Positions 1-8,743 of a stretch of DNA of 46,439 bases are shown piece by piece; position 1 is the first letter of the stretch; each line of letters starts with the position of its first letter. The position numbers were made by a program, and so were the translations under genes. This DNA is from Sphingobium ummariense RL-3 (lineage in GTDB: Bacteria > Pseudomonadota > Alphaproteobacteria > Sphingomonadales > Sphingomonadaceae). Under the pieces are notes generated by a model. It saw only the letters and a program-made list of their open reading frames with translations, was not told the DNA's origin and made no database searches. Location: positions 1-46,439 of the forward strand of contig NZ_AUWY01000019.1 of the NCBI RefSeq assembly GCF_000447205.1, read 5' to 3'.

Positions 1-1
1 C

Positions 2-535
2 CCGCCCCCGGCGACCAGCGACAAGCCGCAGCTCGAACTCTTCCTCGAAGTCAGCAGCGCCCGCTATTCGCTCATGGGCGTCACGATCGCTTATGCACTC
101 ACCCTCCACAATTGCGGCACACAGCCGATGCACGACCTCGTCGTGCGGGCGCTGCTCGCCAATGCGGGCGAAAGACAGCAGGCCGCGCTCCGGCAATTCT
201 TCGCCGGGGAATCCGGGATGCCGGTCCATTCGGTCGTGAAGCTCGCCCCTGGCGAGAGCCATCGCCTGACGAACGAGCTGCGGCTCGCCACGCAGGAGAT
301 CGCGCCGGTGCAGATAAGCGGCCGTGCGCTGCTGATCCCCATTGCCGCGTTCGACGCGCATTTCCGCTGGGGCGAAGGTGAATCGCTGAATGCCGGCCGC
401 AGCGGCGGCACCTTCATCGTCGGACAGGAGCAGGAACCGCCTACCGAGCGGCTCGCGCCCTTCCGCCTCGACCAAGGCCCGCGCCAGTATCGCCGCCCCG
501 CCGCGCGCGCGACCGGCACCCTCGCCCCGGCTTGA
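2..535 (+). CDS. Hypothetical protein, C-terminal part (5' end outside window)
   Basis: The reading frame is open from the first bases of the window to a TGA at 533-535, so the gene starts upstream. The ATG at 74 is internal: codons before it read as protein-like sequence (PPPATSDKPQLELFLEV). About 177 residues are visible. They form an alternating beta-rich domain with a segment like TIAYALTLHNCGTQPMHDL, which resembles an Ig-like or conserved-repeat fold, followed by a Pro/Arg-rich tail. I associate this layout with secreted or membrane-anchored proteins of unknown function in sphingomonads, but recognise no catalytic motif. No function is assigned. Confidence 0.6.
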   Translation, partial: PPPATSDKPQLELFLEVSSARYSLMGVTIAYALTLHNCGTQPMHDLVVRALLANAGERQQAALRQFFAGESGMPVHSVVKLAPGESHRLTNELRLATQEIAPVQISGRALLIPIAAFDAHFRWGEGESLNAGRSGGTFIVGQEQEPPTERLAPFRLDQGPRQYRRPAARATGTLAPA

Positions 536-579
536 GCCGAAGTCGTGCGCCCCTTTGTCGAAATCTCGATGCGACGGCC

Positions 580-656
580 AAAAAAGAAGCCCCGCCGGTG
601 AAAGCCGACGGGGCCGAGGTTCAGGGAGGTGTTGCTTCCAAGGGGAAAGAAGCAAC
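580..656 (-). ncRNA. Candidate trans-acting small RNA (suhB/alpha-r8-like)
   Basis: Read on the minus strand, this 77-nt segment starts with a perfect 8-bp hairpin (GTTGCTTC/GAAGCAAC, 649-656 with 631-638, loop TTTCCCCTTG). Next comes a single-stranded CCTCCC stretch that could pair with Shine-Dalgarno sequences. It ends in a GC-rich stem (589-598 with 605-614, one mismatch) followed by TTCTTTTTT, a textbook intrinsic terminator. A TATAAG hexamer at 664-669 is correctly placed as a -10 for a start near 656. Size, CCUCCC linker and terminal hairpin resemble Hfq-binding alphaproteobacterial sRNAs of the suhB/alpha-r8 type; that family match is from memory. The hairpin could instead only terminate the upstream GGDEF-EAL transcript. 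Confidence 0.55.
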
Positions 657-751
657 GAAAGCTCTTATAGGGGTGCTTCGATGAACGGATCGTGAAATGC
701 CCGTTCACCTCCGCTGCAGCATCACGATTTTTAGCGCTGCCATCAAAATCC

Positions 752-2434
752 CTAGACCAGTCGGCGTTCCACCGTCACCGGAGCCGCGTAACGGCCGAGA
801 TAATCGTCCTCCGGTGTCGGCCGGGCAAGGTGATAGCCCTGGAACAGGGTACAACCGATCACGCGCAGTATCTCCATCTGTGCCTGGCTCTCGATCCCCT
901 CGATCACCACCTCCAGACCCAGTCCCTGAATCAGGCCAACCACGGCGCTGCAGATCGTTCGCGCCTCCGCCGATGTCGCAATGTCGCGCACCAGGCTGCG
1001 GTCGATCTTCACCCTATCGACCGGCAGTTCCTTGAGCCGCGACAGGTTGGAATAGCCCGTGCCGAAATCGTCGATGGCCACCTGAACGCCCTGCCGGCGC
1101 AGCGCGGCGAGCTGGTCCAGCACGCGAGCATCCATCTCCATGGCGAGCGATTCGGTGATCTCCAGCTCCAGCATCGCCGGCGGGGTGCCATGGATTTCCA
1201 TCGCGTGAGCCAGGCGGACGAAGAAGTCCGCCTGCGCCAGTTCGCGAGTCGAGATGTTGACCGCGATCCGCTGCGTGATCCCCGCCTTCGCCCAGCGCGC
1301 AGCGGTCTCGCAGACATGACCCATCACCCAGTCGCCCAGCGCGACGATGGCGCCGCTTTCTTCCGCCACGGGCACGAACAGGCCCGGCATCACGATGTCG
1401 CGGTCGGGATGCGCCCAACGCACCAGCGCCTCGGCGGCGACCGCCCGTCCGCTCGTCACCTCGATCTGCGGCTGGAACTCCAGCAGGAATTCGTCCCGCT
1501 CGATGGCACGGGCGATCTCATGCTCCAGCGCGGCGCGGTCCGCCATCTCCAGGGCCAACTCTGTCGTATACATCTCCGCCCGTCCGCGTCCCTCATGCTT
1601 GGCATGGTACATGGCAAGGTCGGCGGCACGCAGCAGGGCGGAAAGCGTATCGCCATGGTCGGGATAGCAGGCGATGCCGATCGAGGCGCCCAGTTCCACA
1701 TGCTGGCTGCCCAGATCGAAGCGCTCGCCGAGCGCGAACTGGATCGCGCGGGCGATACGGCGCGGCACGTCCGCGTTCGCCAGATTGGGAAAGAACATGG
1801 TGAATTCGTCACCGGCAAGGCGGCCGATTACGGCGTCCCCCGCGCCCGTATGGATCTGCGCCATCACCACCTCGCGCAGGCGGCCGGCAACGCGAGCGAG
1901 CAACTGGTCGCCCGCCGCATGGCCCAGCGTGTCGTTGACGCTCTTGAAGCCGTCGAGGTCGATGAAGAAGAGCGCGGCGATGCCCTGCTCCGGCCGCTCG
2001 GCCAGCAGCGTTTCCACCTGTCGGCAGAAGCTGGTGCGGTTGGCAAGGCCCGTCACCTGGTCGAACAGCGCGAGCGCCTGGACATGGTCGAGATTGGTGC
2101 GAACCTGGCTGAACAGGCTTTCCATCGCCACGGCCAGGTCGGGCAGCTCCAGACCGATCTCGACCGGAACTCGTGAGTGAAGGTCGCCATGGGCGGCGGC
2201 GAGCAGCCGTTCGGTGGCGGTGTCTATCGCGCCGGCGGTGGTGGATATGGTCCGCCGGGCGGACGCCCAGCTCATGGTGCCGCAGAGGATGGCGATGATC
2301 AGCGCGCGGCCGATCTGGACGATGTCGTCCTCCTCGCCCTGCGCATAGCCGAGCACCAGCGCGAGGATGAACACCAGCGCCCCCGCGGCGCAGGCAAAGG
2401 CAGCGGCGCGGCTTTTCAACGTCACGCCCTGCAT
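752..2434 (-). CDS. Membrane GGDEF-EAL protein (cyclic-di-GMP turnover)
   Basis: 560 residues. Two N-terminal membrane segments (about 10-30 and 41-57) and a HAMP-like linker (62-115) precede a GGDEF domain whose signature is AGDEF (207-211), a variant compatible with diguanylate cyclase activity. The EAL domain (about 305-545) keeps the residues expected of an active phosphodiesterase: the EAL triad at 335-337, N393, DDFGTGYS at 455-462, K476, E512 in IEGIE and Q532. It therefore probably makes and/or breaks c-di-GMP at the inner membrane. There is no PAS or other obvious sensor domain. A strong ribosome site (GAGGGAGG) precedes the ATG at 2434. It stands alone; the sRNA candidate lies just downstream on the same strand. 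Confidence 0.93.
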   Translation of the reverse strand: MQGVTLKSRAAAFACAAGALVFILALVLGYAQGEEDDIVQIGRALIIAILCGTMSWASARRTISTTAGAIDTATERLLAAAHGDLHSRVPVEIGLELPDLAVAMESLFSQVRTNLDHVQALALFDQVTGLANRTSFCRQVETLLAERPEQGIAALFFIDLDGFKSVNDTLGHAAGDQLLARVAGRLREVVMAQIHTGAGDAVIGRLAGDEFTMFFPNLANADVPRRIARAIQFALGERFDLGSQHVELGASIGIACYPDHGDTLSALLRAADLAMYHAKHEGRGRAEMYTTELALEMADRAALEHEIARAIERDEFLLEFQPQIEVTSGRAVAAEALVRWAHPDRDIVMPGLFVPVAEESGAIVALGDWVMGHVCETAARWAKAGITQRIAVNISTRELAQADFFVRLAHAMEIHGTPPAMLELEITESLAMEMDARVLDQLAALRRQGVQVAIDDFGTGYSNLSRLKELPVDRVKIDRSLVRDIATSAEARTICSAVVGLIQGLGLEVVIEGIESQAQMEILRVIGCTLFQGYHLARPTPEDDYLGRYAAPVTVERRLV

Positions 2435-2558
2435 GTGCCTCCCTCAACCCGCTACTGCGCCCGGAAAGGGCCCCTTGAAAGGGCAGGCTATGGCCTGAAC
2501 TGGTTAAGAAAGCGTCAGTGAGGGGATCGGGCGACCACAGAAGGGGGTAGCGGAACGG

Positions 2559-3092
2559 CTATTTCCGCCGCCGCAGGATGACATAGAGCGCCCCATCCCC
2601 ACCGTGGCGCGGATGGGCGACGCGGACGCTGGCGATACGGTCGGCATAGGCGCTGGTTTCGAGCCAATGGCCGATCTCCGCGCGGATGGCGCCGCGGCGC
2701 GAGTTGTCCTCGCGCGGCTTGCCCGTGACGACCAGCAGCACGCGAACACCCCTCGCCAGCGCGCTACCAAGCGCCCGGCCGAGCTGGGCATGGGCGGCCG
2801 CCAGGCTGTGCCCGTGCAGGTCGATGCTCATGTCGGGCTGGATTGCACCGCCACGGATGCGCTTCTCCCATCCGTTGTCCAGCACGGATGCCGGAACGCG
2901 GGCGGGCGTCGGCGGAATGGGGACCGGCGGCCCGGAGGCCTTGACCGGCCGCGTCGGCACCGGCTGCGGTTCGGAGGCGGGCTCCGGCGGGGCGGCTTTC
3001 GCCTGCGGTCGCAACGGCTTCACCGTCCGGGCAACGGCGCTCCATAGCTGGTGTTCGTCGGGGGAGAGACGCCGCCGCGCCACGGCCCGCAT
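2559..3092 (-). CDS. Smr-domain DNA/RNA endonuclease-like protein
   Basis: 177 residues from the ATG at 3092, two bases after the mltA stop. The N-terminal half is a Pro/Ala-rich linker. The C-terminal half is a Smr (MutS2 C-terminal) domain: DLHGHSL, a LLVVTGK stretch with RGAIRAEIGHWL, and HGGDGALYVILRRRK, matching the DLHG and HGG..GALYV signatures. Smr proteins cut branched DNA or RNA; stand-alone copies in alphaproteobacteria lack a firm assigned role. An upstream in-frame extension to 3203 would overlap mltA by more than 100 bases and looks non-native, so I reject it. Third gene of the timA-mltA-smr operon, a conserved alphaproteobacterial order. Confidence 0.88.
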   Translation of the reverse strand: MRAVARRRLSPDEHQLWSAVARTVKPLRPQAKAAPPEPASEPQPVPTRPVKASGPPVPIPPTPARVPASVLDNGWEKRIRGGAIQPDMSIDLHGHSLAAAHAQLGRALGSALARGVRVLLVVTGKPREDNSRRGAIRAEIGHWLETSAYADRIASVRVAHPRHGGDGALYVILRRRK

Positions 3093-3094
3093 CC

Positions 3095-4360
3095 TCAGGG
3101 CTGGGTGAGACGTGCCGCCGACCCGACCGGCAGCAGGATGAGCGCGCTTCCCCGCGCCGACATGCCGCCTGCAATGCCGCGCGCCCGGGCGCCCGCGCCC
3201 CAAAAGCTGTCGAACCGGTTCGCGCCCTTGATCGCCCCCCCGGTATCCTGCGCGATCCAGATGCCGTTCGGCTCGGCCCGGTCCAACGAAAGCAGGACCG
3301 GTGCGCCGAGCGGGATGAACTTCGGGTCGGCCGCCACAGTCGCCTCTGCCGTCACCGGCACGCCCAGCGCCCCTATGGGGCCCGCGCCGGTCAATTCCCG
3401 GAAGAAAACGAAGCTCTTGTTCTCGTTCATGATCGCCGCGCCTTCGGCGGGGTTGGCGCGCAGATATTGCATGATGTCCTGCATCGACCCGTTCTGAATC
3501 AGTCCGCGATCCTTCATCAGCTTGCCGATGCCTGTATAGTCGCGTCCATTCTGGCCATCATAGCCGATGCGCATGATCCCGCCGTCCGGCAGCAGCAGCC
3601 GGCCGCTGCCCTGCACCTGCAGGAAGAAGAATTCCACCGGATCGGCCGCCCAGGCCAGCTCCAGCCCTCGTCCGGAAAGCGATCCAGCGACGATCTGCGC
3701 CCGCTCGTCATAGGGCACGAACTTCGTCCCCTGCACCTTGCCGCGGATGCTCCGTCCTTTCAGCGTGTCGCTGAACAGGCCAAGATCCACGTCGATCAGG
3801 TCGGTCGGCCGGCGATAGATCGGCACCTCATATCCCGGCTGGCGAGTGCGCGAACCGGCGATCTCGGGCTCATAATAGCCGGTGACGAAGGCCGCGCCGT
3901 CGCCCACCTGCACCGCTTCGAAGTAACGGGCGAAAAACTCGCTCGCGCTCGCTTCGGGCCAGCTCGACGCGGCGGCGCAGGCATTGTTCCAGTCGGCACC
4001 GCGCGTCAGACCGCTCTGGTCGGTACGACGCATGAGCGTGGGACAGGAAATGCGAAACGCCTGCAGCGCGAGCCGCGACCGCTCGCCCGATGGCATGAGC
4101 GATGCGATGTCCGGCCCCCTGACGACGCCCAGCCCGGCGGCAGTCGTCTTGTCGGGGACCAGATCAGGCGCGACGACCGGCAGCGTCGGGCGGGGGGTCG
4201 CGGGAACCGGGCGGGTCGCCGTTTGGCCACCCGCGCTCGCCGGGGGCGGCGCGGGGCGAGAGGGCGTCGGACCGGATGCCGATGGCGGGATCACACCGCC
4301 CGCGCACGCCGACAGCAGCAGCGCCGCAAGCAGCGCGCCCCCCGAATGACGCAGGCTCAC
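3095..4360 (-). CDS. mltA: Membrane-bound lytic murein transglycosylase A
   Basis: 421 residues starting with GTG at 4360, overlapping the timA stop by four bases (GTGA), so the two are translationally coupled. The N-terminus is a lipoprotein signal (LLLSAC lipobox, Cys near residue 19) followed by a Pro/Ala-rich tether. The MltA domain includes FVTGYYEPEI and VQGSGRL. The C-terminal 3D domain contains AQDTGGAIKGANRFDSFWG, with the conserved Asp residues of this fold. The enzyme cleaves the beta-1,4 bond between MurNAc and GlcNAc in peptidoglycan to form 1,6-anhydro products, acting from the outer-membrane inner face. Length is normal for alphaproteobacterial MltA. Confidence 0.96.
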   Translation of the reverse strand: MSLRHSGGALLAALLLSACAGGVIPPSASGPTPSRPAPPPASAGGQTATRPVPATPRPTLPVVAPDLVPDKTTAAGLGVVRGPDIASLMPSGERSRLALQAFRISCPTLMRRTDQSGLTRGADWNNACAAASSWPEASASEFFARYFEAVQVGDGAAFVTGYYEPEIAGSRTRQPGYEVPIYRRPTDLIDVDLGLFSDTLKGRSIRGKVQGTKFVPYDERAQIVAGSLSGRGLELAWAADPVEFFFLQVQGSGRLLLPDGGIMRIGYDGQNGRDYTGIGKLMKDRGLIQNGSMQDIMQYLRANPAEGAAIMNENKSFVFFRELTGAGPIGALGVPVTAEATVAADPKFIPLGAPVLLSLDRAEPNGIWIAQDTGGAIKGANRFDSFWGAGARARGIAGGMSARGSALILLPVGSAARLTQP

Positions 4361-5013
4361 GCCGCCTCGTCGGTTTCGCTGAGCTTCCAGTTGGGGTCCG
4401 CGCTGCGGATGTCGCGGGTGAAGGTCCAGATATCGTTCGTGCCGATCGCGTCGGTCAGCGATCCGGCGATGACATTGCCGTCCTTGTCGCGGGTGATCGC
4501 GGCGATGTCGGCTTCGAAGCGGAGCGTAACCTCGGCGATACGGCCGTTGACGCTGGCCTCCACGATCTGCGCCTTCTCGATGCGGACCAGTCGGTTGTCG
4601 AGGACATGGCCGTCTGTCTCACGCGCGGCGATCGCTTCCTCGAAGGACGCAAGCACGTCGGCGTCGCACAACCATGCCAGTTCCTCGCGGTCGCCGCGCC
4701 AGAACGCCTCCAGCACCATGCGATAGGCGCTCTTGGCGCCCTCGACGAACTGCGGCACGTCGAAGCTGCGGTCAGCGGCGATCAGCGCGCGCACGCCGTT
4801 CTCGGCATTGGGGGAAACCAGCCCTTCGGACAGGCGCACCGAATCGCCGCCCGCCTCGGGCATCGGACGCGGTGCCAGGATCGTCACCTTGGCGCGCTCC
4901 TCAGCCGGACGCAGAGCGGGCTCCTGCTCGTGCCCGGTACGCTTGCCCAGCACGGAATAGAGCCGCAGCGCCAGAAATCCGGCGATCATGGCGAGGATGA
5001 CGATCACATACAC
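4357..5013 (-). CDS. Tim44/TimA family membrane adaptor protein
   Basis: 218 residues, starting with GTG at 5013 (reads VYVIVILAMIAGFLALRLY). A single N-terminal transmembrane helix (1-20) is followed by a charged linker and a Tim44-like domain (about 70-215: FVEGAKSAYRMVLEAFWRGD through DIWTFTRDIRSADPNWKL), an NTF2-like fold related to the mitochondrial import motor subunit Tim44. In alphaproteobacteria such proteins (TimA) are inner-membrane proteins next to mltA and opposite secB, as here; a role in protein export or membrane adaptation is inferred from that relation. A promoter-like pair is visible upstream at 5052-5080. Confidence 0.88.
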   Translation of the reverse strand: MYVIVILAMIAGFLALRLYSVLGKRTGHEQEPALRPAEERAKVTILAPRPMPEAGGDSVRLSEGLVSPNAENGVRALIAADRSFDVPQFVEGAKSAYRMVLEAFWRGDREELAWLCDADVLASFEEAIAARETDGHVLDNRLVRIEKAQIVEASVNGRIAEVTLRFEADIAAITRDKDGNVIAGSLTDAIGTNDIWTFTRDIRSADPNWKLSETDEAA

Positions 5014-5051
5014 GGGGTCAAATACCCTTTCCCGGTTCTCAGGTTCCCGCC

Positions 5052-5080
5052 AACATAGGCATGTTTGCCCCTAACTTCAA
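5052..5080 (-). promoter_or_regulatory. Probable sigma-70-type promoter for timA-mltA-smr
   Basis: On the minus strand TTGAAG (5075-5080) and TATGTT (5052-5057) are separated by exactly 17 bases, which fits a housekeeping -35/-10 pair. Transcription would start near 5045, about 30 bases ahead of the timA GTG. This is a sequence match only. Confidence 0.45.
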
Positions 5081-5242
5081 ATGAACGCTGGGCCGGCGCG
5101 GACAAAGCGAATAGTAGAAAGGACGGACCAGCGCGTCCAGACCCGCCATTGCCCTGCCCCGCGCCCCCTGCTAAGCGCGCGGGTCATCATGCAGGGGGGC
5201 ATGCCGCCCGCCGGGAAACCAAGAGAAAGCCAAGGACAGATC

Positions 5243-5755
5243 ATGGCCGACGAAGCCGACAGCATCCCGACGATCAACATGGGCAACAGCGGCAATGGCG
5301 CCGACACCGCGCCGCAGATCGCGCTCATCAGCCAGTATGTGAAGGATCTGTCCTTCGAGAACCCGAACGCGCCCGCCGTCTATCAGTGGCAGGACCAGCC
5401 CAATATCGACGTGCAGTTCAATATCGGCGCCGACAAGGTGGGCGACGACGTGATCGAGGTGTCGTTGAAGATCGAGGTCAAGGCTGTCGCGCCGCAGGGC
5501 ACCGCCTTTGCCGTCGAACTGCTCTACGCCGCGCTCTTCGGCATGCGCAATGTGCCGGAAGATCAGGTCCAGCCGTTCATGCTGGCCGAAGCACCGCGCC
5601 TCATTTTCCCCTTCGCCCGCCGCGTGCTGGCGGATGCTATCCGCGACGGCGGCTTCCCGCCGCTGCTGCTCGACCCCATCGACTTCGGCGGCCTCTACAT
5701 GCAGCAGGCGCAGCAGATCCAGGCGACTGCGGGCGAGCCGGCCGGCAACGCCTGA
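5243..5755 (+). CDS. secB: Protein-export chaperone SecB
   Basis: 170 residues from the ATG at 5243, which has a good ribosome site (AAGGA about 7 bases upstream); the frame stays open upstream to 5081 but that part looks non-coding. The sequence shows the SecB fold: ALISQYVKDLSFENPNAP, then INVQF-type beta strands (IDVQFNIGADKV), then LLYAALFGMRNVP and a C-terminal helix with IFPFARRVLADAIRDGGFPPLLLDPIDF. SecB is a cytoplasmic tetramer that keeps preproteins unfolded and passes them to SecA. Divergent from timA, in the arrangement common in alphaproteobacteria. Confidence 0.96.
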   Translation: MADEADSIPTINMGNSGNGADTAPQIALISQYVKDLSFENPNAPAVYQWQDQPNIDVQFNIGADKVGDDVIEVSLKIEVKAVAPQGTAFAVELLYAALFGMRNVPEDQVQPFMLAEAPRLIFPFARRVLADAIRDGGFPPLLLDPIDFGGLYMQQAQQIQATAGEPAGNA

Positions 5756-5768
5756 TTTATCCCCACAA

Positions 5769-5944
5769 CCGTTCGTGCTGAGTAGGGACTGAGCTTGCCG
5801 AATTGGACAGGTAAGACATCCCCCGGATGTTTTAGGATCGTCCGGGGGACGATCCGACCTGTCCAACGTATCGAAGCATTTGCGCAAGGCTCGGTCCTTC
5901 GATACGCCATTTCGAAAGGCTCAATGGCTACTCAGGACGAACGG
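5769..5944. repeat. Nested palindromic intergenic repeat
   Basis: Outer arms CCGTTCGTGCTGAGTAG (5769-5785) and CTACTCAGGACGAACGG (5928-5944) are inverted repeats with one mismatch in 17. Inside lies a second palindrome with perfect 10-base arms TTGGACAGGT (5803-5812) and ACCTGTCCAA (5857-5866). That in turn encloses CCCCCGGA/TCCGGGGG (5820-5827 and 5841-5848), which overlaps GGATCGTC/GACGATCC. The outer element resembles a dispersed repeat I associate with sphingomonad genomes; the inner one looks inserted into it. It sits between secB and murJ. Confidence 0.7.
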
Positions 5945-5967
5945 ACGGTGATTTGGGTGGACGGCGC

Positions 5968-7548
5968 ATGAAGCTCGTTCGCGCCCTCGGCTCCGTCGGC
6001 GGGTTGACCCTAGCCAGCCGGGTGCTGGCGCTGGTGCGCGATTCGCTGGCCGCGCGCTATGTCGGCGCGGGCTTTGCGTCAGACGCGTTCAACGGCGTCG
6101 CCTTCCGCCTGCCCAACATGTTCCGCGCCCTTTTCGCCGAGGGCGCCTTTTCCGCCGCCTTCGTGCCGATGTTCAACCGCAAGGCGGCCGGCGGGGAAGG
6201 GCTGCCCGCCGCCTACGACTTCGCGGAGCGGGCGCTGGCCGTGCTGCTGCCGGTCCTCATCCTCTTTACCCTCGCGCTGATCGCCGCCGCCTGGCCGGTC
6301 ACCTGGGCGCTCTCGGGCGGCTTTGCCCGGCAGAATCCTACGCCGGAACAGTTCGCCTTCGCCGTCACCCTCTCGCGCATCACCATCCCCTATCTGGCGC
6401 TGATCAGCCTCGCTTCGCTGCTGGGCGGGATCCTCAATTCCCTCGACAGATTCTGGGTGAATGCTGCCGCGCCGATCCTGCTCAACGTCGCGATGATCGC
6501 GGGGCTGTGGCTGTTCCACGGGCCGGACGAATATGCGACCGCCCGGGTGCAGGCGATCTCCGTCACCGTGGGCGGGGCGCTGCAGCTGCTGTGGCTGGTC
6601 TGGGCCTGTCGCCGCGCGGGCGTGTCGATGCGGCTGAAACGCCCGCGCTTCGACGCCGACGTGCGCGAATTGCTGCGGCTGATCGTGCCGGCGGCGGCGG
6701 GCGCGGGTGCCGCACAGATCAACCTCCTCATCTCGACCGCGCTGTCGGGTTGGCTGCTCGCCTCAGGCTCGATCACCTATATCTATTATGCCGACCGGCT
6801 GAACCAGCTTCCCCTGGGCCTGATCGGCATCGGCCTCGGCACCATCCTGCTCCCCACAATCTCGCGGATGCTTTCCCGCGGAGAGGAACAGGCGGCGATG
6901 GAAACGCAGAACCGCGGGATCGAGCTGGCGCTGTTCCTGACGCTGCCCGCCACCGTCGCCTTCATCACCGTGGCCGAACCGATCGTGCGTGGGCTATTCC
7001 AATATGGCCGCTTTACGGCCGACGACGCGATGCGCTGCGGTTGGGCGCTGTCCGCCTTCTCGATCGGCCTGCCGAGCTATGTGCTCGTGAAGGTTCTGAC
7101 GCCCGGCTATTATGCCCGCGGTGATACGAAGACGCCGGTGCGCTACGCGATGCTTTCGATCCTCATCAACATCGCAGGCAACGTCGCGCTGATCCCGGCG
7201 GTGGGCCATGTCGGCCCGCCGCTCGCGACCGCGCTTTCATCCACCGTCAATGTCGCGATGCTCTATGCCACGCTGGTCAGACGCAGCCATTTCGCCGCCG
7301 ACGCGCAACTCCGCCGTCGCCTTCCCCGACTGGCGCTGGCGGCGGTTCTGATGGGAGGCGCGCTCTGGGCTGGCGAAGATGTGCTGGAGCCCTGGCTCGG
7401 CGGAACGATGGTGCAGCGCTATGGCGCGCTCGCGGCGCTTGTCGGCGCGGGCGTGGCGCTGTACGGGCTGGCCTGCTTCGTCACGGGCGCCTACCGCCTG
7501 TCGGATCTCCGGGCGCTGATGCACCGGCGGGGCGCAACCGCAACCTGA
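5968..7548 (+). CDS. murJ: Lipid II flippase MurJ
   Basis: 526 residues from the ATG at 5968 (MKLVRALGSVGGLTLASRVL); an in-frame TTG at 5953 is a less likely start. It is a MATE/MOP-type polytopic protein with about 14 hydrophobic helices, and has the family N-terminus with SRVLALVRDSLAARYVGAG and the FRLPNMFRALFAEGAFSAAFVP segment. MurJ flips undecaprenyl-linked disaccharide-pentapeptide across the inner membrane for peptidoglycan synthesis and is normally essential. Four bases separate its stop from trpS, so the two are probably one transcript. Confidence 0.95.
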   Translation: MKLVRALGSVGGLTLASRVLALVRDSLAARYVGAGFASDAFNGVAFRLPNMFRALFAEGAFSAAFVPMFNRKAAGGEGLPAAYDFAERALAVLLPVLILFTLALIAAAWPVTWALSGGFARQNPTPEQFAFAVTLSRITIPYLALISLASLLGGILNSLDRFWVNAAAPILLNVAMIAGLWLFHGPDEYATARVQAISVTVGGALQLLWLVWACRRAGVSMRLKRPRFDADVRELLRLIVPAAAGAGAAQINLLISTALSGWLLASGSITYIYYADRLNQLPLGLIGIGLGTILLPTISRMLSRGEEQAAMETQNRGIELALFLTLPATVAFITVAEPIVRGLFQYGRFTADDAMRCGWALSAFSIGLPSYVLVKVLTPGYYARGDTKTPVRYAMLSILINIAGNVALIPAVGHVGPPLATALSSTVNVAMLYATLVRRSHFAADAQLRRRLPRLALAAVLMGGALWAGEDVLEPWLGGTMVQRYGALAALVGAGVALYGLACFVTGAYRLSDLRALMHRRGATAT

Positions 7549-7552
7549 GCGA

Positions 7553-8569
7553 ATGGATCAAAGAATGCGCGTCCTTTCCGGCATCCAGCCGACCGGCAAT
7601 CTGCACCTGGGCAACTACCTCGGCGCGATCCGCAACTGGGTGCGGATGCAGGACGAGATGGACAGCGAAAGCCAGTGCTTCTTCTTCCTGGCCGACATGC
7701 ACTCGGTCACCGTGCATGAGGGACGCGAGCAGCGCATCCGCAATGTGCGCGACATGGCCGCCGCGCTGGTCGCCGCCGGGATCGACCCCGACCGCTCGGT
7801 CCTGTTCAACCAGGCCCGGGTCCCCGCCCATGCGGAACTGTGCTGGCTGCTGAACGGTACCGCACGGATCGGCTGGCTGAACCGCATGACCCAGTTCAAG
7901 GACAAGGCCGGCAAGGATCGCGAGGGCGCTTCCGTCGGCCTGTTCGTCTATCCGGTCCTGCAGGCGGCCGACATCCTGCTCTATCAGGCAACCCATGTCC
8001 CGGTGGGCGAGGACCAGAAACAGCATCTGGAGCTGGCGCGCGACGTCGCGACCAAGTTCAACACCGATTTCGGCGTGGATCTGTTCACCCTGCCTGACCC
8101 CATCATCCCTCGGGAATCGGCGCGCATCATGTCGCTGCGGGACGGTACGGCGAAGATGTCCAAGTCCGACCCGTCGGACATGAGCCGCGTCAACCTGACG
8201 GACGACGACGACGCGATCATGCAGAAGGTGCGCAAGGCCAAGACCGATCCCGAGCCCCTTCCCGAAACAGCAGAGGAGCTGGCAGGGCGACCAGAGGCGA
8301 TGAACCTGATCGGCATCTACGCCACGCTGTCGGGCATCTCGCTCGACGGGGTGTGTGCCGAATTTGCGGGCAAGGGCTTCGGCGCGTTCAAGCCGGCGCT
8401 GGGTGAGTTGCTGGTCGAAACCCTGCGGCCGATCCGCGCCCGTTTCATGGAGCTGCGCACCGACGACGCTGCGCTCGACGCGATTCTCGACAAGGGGGCC
8501 GCCCGCGCGGCGGCAGCGGCGGAACCGACCCTGCGTGCGGCCTATGATGCGATGGGACTGATGCGGTAG
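7553..8569 (+). CDS. trpS: Tryptophan-tRNA ligase
   Basis: 338 residues, a class I aminoacyl-tRNA synthetase. The HIGH motif appears as GNLHLGNYLG (residues about 15-24) and the KMSKS motif as TAKMSKSDPSD. SGIQPTGNLHLGN at the start and VYPVLQAADILLY in the middle are characteristic of bacterial TrpRS. It charges tRNA-Trp in the cytoplasm. The start could be the ATG at 7553 or the one at 7565 (MRVLSGIQ), which fits many homologues equally well. Tightly linked to murJ. Confidence 0.95.
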   Translation: MDQRMRVLSGIQPTGNLHLGNYLGAIRNWVRMQDEMDSESQCFFFLADMHSVTVHEGREQRIRNVRDMAAALVAAGIDPDRSVLFNQARVPAHAELCWLLNGTARIGWLNRMTQFKDKAGKDREGASVGLFVYPVLQAADILLYQATHVPVGEDQKQHLELARDVATKFNTDFGVDLFTLPDPIIPRESARIMSLRDGTAKMSKSDPSDMSRVNLTDDDDAIMQKVRKAKTDPEPLPETAEELAGRPEAMNLIGIYATLSGISLDGVCAEFAGKGFGAFKPALGELLVETLRPIRARFMELRTDDAALDAILDKGAARAAAAAEPTLRAAYDAMGLMR

Positions 8570-8578
8570 AAATGAACT

Positions 8579-8595
8579 ATCCGTAATCTACGGAT
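8579..8595. other. Short perfect hairpin after trpS
   Basis: ATCCGTA (8579-8585) and TACGGAT (8589-8595) form a perfect 7-bp stem with a 3-base loop ten bases after the trpS stop. There is no T-run behind it, so it is a weak terminator or an RNA-stabilising hairpin at most. Confidence 0.35.
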
Positions 8596-8743
8596 CGAAG
8601 CTATCCGCGACGTCGTTAGAGTGGCAGGACATGGTTTGCGCCCGTTCGCCCCGCTCGAGCGTTCAAACGATGTTCAGTTGCGTTTTGCTATGGCAAAGCG
8701 CAAAGAAAGCAACAGGCGTAAGGCCTGATACAGGACGCGTAAA

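Noticed and set aside
692..2176. 494-codon open frame opposite the GGDEF-EAL gene
   Set aside because: It is the complement of a well-supported gene; the His/Arg/Gln-rich translation is typical of antisense frames in GC-rich DNA.
3467..4726. 419-codon plus-strand frame opposite mltA and timA
   Set aside because: Antisense shadow of two well-supported coupled genes.
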